A stretch of 11,325 nt of DNA from an uncultured Pirellula sp. Lineage in GTDB: Bacteria > Planctomycetota > Planctomycetia > Pirellulales > Pirellulaceae. This document shows positions 7,978 through 11,325 of this stretch, in pieces. The notes beneath the pieces were generated by a model. It was not told where the DNA came from. It saw only the letters and a program-made list of their open reading frames with translations, and ran no database searches. Both the position numbers and the translations under genes were made by a program. The stretch is from NCBI GenBank assembly GCA_903837255.1, contig CAILTZ010000213.1, positions 1-11,325 on the forward strand, read 5' to 3'. Within the stretch, counting starts at the first letter, position 1, and each line of letters starts with the position of its first letter.

Positions 7978-8823
7978 CTACTCCTTGATAAAGGACTCGG
8001 GGGATTTGAGTGCATCGGGTTGCTCCTTGGCAGATCGCACGAATTCATCGATACAAGGCGGACAACAAAACGCGTAACTCTTGCCGTCGACGGTCCAAGT
8101 GAACTGTTCGTTTGCCTTGGTCTTTGAGATCGGACAGATCTTATCGCCGGGCATCGGTTTATCGTCATGGTTCGAACGGATCCCTTTGAACTTGATCGAT
8201 GGGATAGCCTTGCCGTTGGCCTCGATGTCCTCGGCCGTGTATTTTCCACCAGGAGTCAAATAGAGCGTCTCTTCTTCTGAGGCGGTGGCGGCTTTCCCCA
8301 TCGTCTCGTGCCCATCACCTGCTTGGAGCTCGAAGGTAACGCGGAATCGTTCTCCCGATACTGTGAGATTTGGGATTGTCACGCGGATTGGTTTGCCGAG
8401 CAAATCCTCGGGGATCTTCGCGACGAACTGAGACGTCTTGCCTTGGCTGTCCCCCTGCTGGGGCTGGGCAAGAAGCTCGATGTTTTTGGAATCGACTGAA
8501 TCTTGATGCTTGGCAAAGGCTTTGACCGTTTGCGCATCGACTTCCTGCACCCTAGATTCGTCTTTCCCGAGCATGAAGAGCCTCAGGGTCCCATCGCCTT
8601 CGAGGATTGCTTCGGCGTGATAACTGTCGGCCCCAAGCGCTACGATGGTCCCGCCGTGGGCTCCGGGCAGATGCTCGTGGTCATGATCCTGAGTCGAATG
8701 GTCATGGCCCGAATGGTCATGGCCCGGGGAGCTAGTGTTCGATTTCGGTTGGCAGCCTACCGATAATCCCGCGATGGCGAGAGTGAAAACAAAGAGCCGA
8801 AAGGTAAAGTTGCAATGCCTCAT
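7978..8823 (-). CDS. His-rich lipoprotein with TRASH-like Cys motif
   Basis: The product is a 281-residue predicted lipoprotein with a signal peptide ending LSVG before Cys24. A metal-binding His/Asp tract follows (residues 35-56, repeats of HDH, ending GAHGG). The middle part (HGGTIVALG, YHAEAILEG, then strand-rich sequence to about 190) resembles the periplasmic domain often found beside CusB-type adaptors. The C-terminus has KICPIS (Cys230) and FCCPPC (Cys253, Cys254, Cys257), i.e. C-X22-C-X3-C, the spacing of TRASH metal-binding domains. It probably binds or hands over metal ions at the membrane surface; this is inference. The start at 8823 was chosen because it has GAGG six bases upstream (8830-8833) and puts the signal peptide at the N-terminus; a longer frame from 8919 would bury it. 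It is the first gene of the efflux operon, five bases before the adaptor start. Confidence 0.85.
   Translation of the reverse strand: MRHCNFTFRLFVFTLAIAGLSVGCQPKSNTSSPGHDHSGHDHSTQDHDHEHLPGAHGGTIVALGADSYHAEAILEGDGTLRLFMLGKDESRVQEVDAQTVKAFAKHQDSVDSKNIELLAQPQQGDSQGKTSQFVAKIPEDLLGKPIRVTIPNLTVSGERFRVTFELQAGDGHETMGKAATASEEETLYLTPGGKYTAEDIEANGKAIPSIKFKGIRSNHDDKPMPGDKICPISKTKANEQFTWTVDGKSYAFCCPPCIDEFVRSAKEQPDALKSPESFIKE
7981..7986 (-). promoter_or_regulatory. Shine-Dalgarno AAGGAG for the adaptor gene, inside the lipoprotein gene end
   Basis: On the minus strand AAGGAG forms the last two codons (Lys-Glu) of the lipoprotein gene and sits eight bases before the GTG start of the adaptor. This decides the GTG start and implies translational coupling of the two genes. 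Confidence 0.7.
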
Positions 8824-9019
8824 GCTAAACCTCAATTGTCTGTTTGGAATCGATGGATCGATAGCCGTATCGTCGGTGAGCCGATACGCTGAAACGGCAG
8901 ATGGTGTTCCTGGGGGCACCGCGAAGCGCCTGCGTGGAAACTAATAATCAGTGAGAATCAATCAGAGAGAATCACATCGCGATACCAATCGAGTGATCGC
9001 GGTTCGGATGATCAGTAAA
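8824..9019 (-). promoter_or_regulatory. Leader of the efflux operon with repeats and an inverted repeat
   Basis: This 196-base gap should carry the operon promoter and control site. It contains an inverted repeat CGTATCG (8866-8872) / CGATACG (8882-8888) with a nine-base centre, about 43-65 bases before the lipoprotein start. Further upstream the near-identical words TGAGAATCA (8952-8960) and AGAGAATCA (8966-8974) repeat 14 bases apart, with TAATAATCA just before them. These could be an operator for a metal-responsive regulator. No convincing -35/-10 pair was found, so the exact promoter is not called. Confidence 0.35.
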
Positions 9020-9505
9020 TCAGAGGATCCAATGCCCGAGGGTCGAAAGCCTTGAGTTGGTCGAACTCGGCGCAGGGGTGGGCTCGCAACTACAAGCAAA
9101 ATGGCCCTTCAGAAGCGACAGACGCTCAGAAAGATCTTTCCAAGCATTGGCCTTCGCGAAGATTGAAGCAATGAATTGCCATGCGTTCGATGGACAGTGG
9201 GACTCGAGTTCAGCCGCCTGGTTCTGGGCGGCAAGTTGCAGCTTGTTCAGATGGCAGTCGCATCGATCGGAGTGGATCTTTGAGGTAGGACCGGACTTAT
9301 GGTTCTCGATCTGATTCGTAGAAATTTTGGATTTGCACTTGCTACAGGGCGGCTTTTTCAATGCCTGCTCGGTGGTGCTTTTCGAGATCATCTGGGTTTT
9401 GGAACCAAGGATCGTCCCGGCCAAACAGCAGCAAGAAACCCCTCCGACGATCTGCTGGATCGCGGTAGCAAGAATCAGTGCAAGCTGTAGCCAGGTGCCG
9501 TTCAT
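9020..9505 (-). CDS. Cysteine-rich exported or membrane-anchored hypothetical protein
   Basis: I do not recognise this 161-residue protein. An N-terminal hydrophobic stretch (about 4-33, ALILATAIQQIVGG then SCCCLAGTILG) looks like a signal peptide or a single membrane anchor. Ten cysteines are visible, many in pairs: SCCC (three), PPCSKCKSK, RCDCH, SHC and ACSC. CxxC and CxC pairs of this type suit binding of soft metals or disulfide formation. It lies 30 bases after the MFS gene and upstream of the efflux operon on the same strand, so a metal-related role is plausible but unproven. The ATG at 9505 has only a weak ribosome site. Codon use does not stand out from its neighbours. The uneven composition and lack of a known fold make the function uncertain, but the frame is well supported by the signal-like start and its place in the gene row. 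Confidence 0.65.
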   Translation of the reverse strand: MNGTWLQLALILATAIQQIVGGVSCCCLAGTILGSKTQMISKSTTEQALKKPPCSKCKSKISTNQIENHKSGPTSKIHSDRCDCHLNKLQLAAQNQAAELESHCPSNAWQFIASIFAKANAWKDLSERLSLLKGHFACSCEPTPAPSSTNSRLSTLGHWIL

Positions 9506-9535
9506 ACTTTAGAGACTAGCTCACGGGAGGGATGA

Positions 9536-10762
9536 TCAAGTTGGATTCGAGGGGTTGCGAGCAGCATTGGACTGCTGCTGTCCATGATAACTAATCGCAA
9601 AGTAGGCCAGCACTGCCAAGACCAAAAGGTCCAAACCGAGCCAATATTGTTGCCAATTTACCCCCAATTCTCCCTGGCAACACGCTAGCCATGCGCCTGT
9701 GACTAGATAACCGGTCAGATTCCCTACCCCACCGACGAGCAGACTCAGGAGGGCTTGGGCTCGCGTTCGCCACTCGGGAGCAATCCTGCGGGCAAGGTAA
9801 ATTTGGGTCGAAATGTAGGTAAATGTGAAGGCGAGCCCATGGCTTGCAACCCCCAACAAGAGCGGGATTTTCGCATCCATAGCGTACAAAAAGTAGCGCA
9901 GAAATCCAAAGGAAAGTCCAACCAAAATCACACGCTTGAGTTGCCAGTCGACCATCATCGAACCGACAGTGAACATGATCGCCACCTCAACGGCTTGGCC
10001 AAGTGACATCCAAGCACTGGTGCTTTGCATCCCCAAGGTCTTCATGTGCACAGGCGTGTAAGGATAGAAGGCTGCGAACGGAATCGCCACGAGTGCTGCG
10101 GTCACGAAGATGACCCGATGGTCATGCTCCTTGAGCAATGACAGGGCATCGAGACCGAATCTCTGTCGCAAGGTCAATCGGCTTGATCCTCTGGATGGAA
10201 TCGTCCCGGCAGGGAGCAGCAGCGTATATGCCGAAAGTACAAACCAAAGAACTCCGCTGAGTACGAACGTCTTTGGGCTAGCATCCAATTGCAGTCCGCT
10301 GACGATCCAGCAACCAGTCATCCAGCCTGCCGTTCCCATCGCACGGATCGCTCCGAACTGACCATGTGAATTTGCGACCCTGGCCAAGACGATCGATCCG
10401 GAGAGGCTGTTGGTAGGCACACTGAGCACGGCTTGCAACTGGATCAACAGCCAGATGCTCGGGCCACTTAGGCCTTGGTTCAATGCATAAGCCGTGACGA
10501 TCGATAGGATCCCTGCACCGGCACAGACCCAACGCAGGACTCGTAGCGGAGGTACCGAGCGATCGGCCATTGCGCCAAAAAACAATGGGGACATCAATGC
10601 CGCCAGGGCAGATGCTGCAAACGCGAAGGAAGTCCACTTTCCTAACCCGGCACCTTGCAAGACAGTTCCAAGGGGGACAAACCAAGCCGATAGGGCCATA
10701 CCGTGAAGAAACAGCAAGACCATGAGCTCGATACGCTGGATCCAAGTCAGTTGCTGTTCCAC
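9536..10762 (-). CDS. MFS transporter, NupG-like nucleoside:H+ symporter family
   Basis: The product is a 408-residue inner-membrane carrier with about 12 hydrophobic helices spread over the whole length. The loop after helix 2 reads GAMADRSVPPLRVL, an MFS motif-A-like signature with Asp67 and Arg68, and residues 135-147 (QFGAIRAMGTAGW) match the IRIWGTIGF-type block of E. coli NupG/XapB. The family imports nucleosides with protons; the substrate of planctomycete members is not known and could be another small solute. The start is GTG, with AAGGAA about a dozen bases upstream; the next in-frame ATG (residue 14, MVLLF) is a weaker alternative as it would cut helix 1. It begins 15 bases after the cutA stop, which suggests one transcript. 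Metal transport is not indicated by any motif. Confidence 0.85.
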   Translation of the reverse strand: MEQQLTWIQRIELMVLLFLHGMALSAWFVPLGTVLQGAGLGKWTSFAFAASALAALMSPLFFGAMADRSVPPLRVLRWVCAGAGILSIVTAYALNQGLSGPSIWLLIQLQAVLSVPTNSLSGSIVLARVANSHGQFGAIRAMGTAGWMTGCWIVSGLQLDASPKTFVLSGVLWFVLSAYTLLLPAGTIPSRGSSRLTLRQRFGLDALSLLKEHDHRVIFVTAALVAIPFAAFYPYTPVHMKTLGMQSTSAWMSLGQAVEVAIMFTVGSMMVDWQLKRVILVGLSFGFLRYFLYAMDAKIPLLLGVASHGLAFTFTYISTQIYLARRIAPEWRTRAQALLSLLVGGVGNLTGYLVTGAWLACCQGELGVNWQQYWLGLDLLVLAVLAYFAISYHGQQQSNAARNPSNPT

Positions 10763-10777
10763 CGGAATTCCGTTTCC

Positions 10778-11164
10778 TTAGCCCAGTTGCGAATTCGGTT
10801 CCGTCGAGTCGATCGGATTAGAAGTGGCCTCGATGATCCAACGAGCATAATCCTCAGAGACCCATTCGAACCTTCTTGCAGTGATCTCGGGGACTTCGTA
10901 AGGATGTCTCGATCGGATCCGATCGACCACCGAGGGCATCCGCTCGAGTGTGGTTTTAACGGAAAGTTTATATTCGGAGCTTTGCTCGTACTTACCTTTC
11001 CATAAATAAGTACTTTGGATGGGTCCGGAAACTTGGGCACAGGCGACCAGTCGACCTTCGACGAGAACCTCGGCTACATCATCAGCGATGATATCGTCCG
11101 GGAATTTTGTGGAGATCTCGACAAGATTTTCGACTTGGATCCATTTGGCCGAGAGAGAGTCCAA
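10778..11164 (-). CDS. cutA: Divalent-cation tolerance protein CutA
   Basis: The product is a 128-residue member of the CutA1 family, small trimeric ferredoxin-like proteins linked to tolerance of copper and other divalent metals. Family marks are LVEGRLVACAQV with Cys42, the aromatic STYLWKGK block (51-58), KLSVKTT (66-72), and HPYEVPEI (87-94) with the histidine that sits at the copper site of E. coli CutA1, then a terminal DYARWI helix. It is somewhat longer than the usual 105-115 because of about ten extra residues at each end. The only start before an in-frame TAA (two codons upstream) is a TTG at 11162-11164; no ATG or GTG lies in frame before the conserved region. It follows the ABC permease by 46 bases and precedes the MFS gene by 15. 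Its link to the efflux operon is by position and theme only. Confidence 0.92.
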   Translation of the reverse strand: MDSLSAKWIQVENLVEISTKFPDDIIADDVAEVLVEGRLVACAQVSGPIQSTYLWKGKYEQSSEYKLSVKTTLERMPSVVDRIRSRHPYEVPEITARRFEWVSEDYARWIIEATSNPIDSTEPNSQLG

Positions 11165-11171
11165 CGCTTAG

Positions 11172-11177
11172 CTCCCT
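11172..11177 (-). promoter_or_regulatory. Shine-Dalgarno AGGGAG supporting the TTG start of cutA
   Basis: On the minus strand AGGGAG lies seven bases before the TTG at 11164-11162, good spacing for a ribosome site. It supports the unusual start codon. Confidence 0.6.
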
Positions 11178-11210
11178 AAAAACATGGGGTAAATCGTGTT
11201 GGACCTAAGG

Positions 11211-11325
11211 TTACTCGTACTGGAGGGCTTTCGCAAGGTTCAATCGTGCGGCGCGTTCGGCAGGGAACATCGAGGCCATGATCACGATAAGGATTTCGGC
11301 CACAAGAGCGCTGGCCATGAAAAGA
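11211..11325 (-). CDS. C-terminus of an FtsX/MacB-type ABC transporter permease (partial)
   Basis: The gene runs off the right edge; only 37 residues and the TAA at 11211-11213 are visible. The sequence is a hydrophobic helix (ALVAEILIVIMASMFP) followed by AERAARLNLAKALQYE. This matches the end of FtsX-family permeases (MacB, LolC/E type), whose last helix is followed by a PALRAARLNPAEALRYE-like tail. Such permeases work with an ATPase in lipoprotein release, peptide or drug export, which cannot be told apart here. It lies 46 bases upstream of cutA on the same strand and may or may not share its transcript. Confidence 0.8.
   Translation of the reverse strand, partial: LFMASALVAEILIVIMASMFPAERAARLNLAKALQYE

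Noticed and set aside
8824..8919. Longer start for the lipoprotein gene
   Set aside because: It would place 32 polar residues before the signal peptide and lipobox; the ATG at 8823 has its own GAGG site.
8978..9001. Inverted repeat CGCGAT / ATCGCG as terminator of the Cys-rich gene
   Set aside because: Six-base arms with a 12-base loop and no T-run are too weak to call.

Overview
The window reads like a chromosomal segment of a planctomycete, most likely a Rhodopirellula/Pirellula-type marine or freshwater relative. The reasons are moderate GC with mixed codon use, frequent GTG and TTG starts, a secreted alpha/beta hydrolase of the kind abundant in that phylum, and a GAGCAC-rich repeat. The assignment rests on family resemblance and memory, not on a search.

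Layout. At the left edge there are only possible tails of an upstream gene (about 1-161). A secreted alpha/beta hydrolase (359-1600, +) converges on a YoaB-type RidA-family protein (1622-1978, -). A 431-base non-coding stretch follows (1979-2409). It holds a 245-base element with nested inverted-repeat ends and several short internal hairpins. Everything to the right is on the minus strand and is read right to left: the C-terminal end of an FtsX-type ABC permease (11211-11325), CutA (10778-11164), a NupG-like MFS transporter (9536-10762), a cysteine-rich exported protein (9020-9505), a non-coding leader (8824-9019), a His-rich lipoprotein with a TRASH-like cysteine motif (7978-8823), an RND periplasmic adaptor (5723-7972) and a heavy-metal-type RND permease (2410-5712).

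The core is a tightly packed metal-efflux operon, with gaps of 5 and 10 bases between lipoprotein, adaptor and pump. The lipoprotein probably captures or senses metal in the periplasm, and the adaptor and the 1100-residue pump move it out. No TolC-like outer-membrane factor and no regulator gene lie in the window. CutA (divalent-cation tolerance) and the Cys-rich protein lie just upstream on the same strand and fit the metal theme. The MFS transporter between them looks like a nucleoside-type carrier and has no obvious metal role.

The most unusual gene product is the adaptor. It is about twice the usual length and contains two complete membrane-fusion-protein units in one chain. The most unusual non-coding object is the 2134-2378 element.
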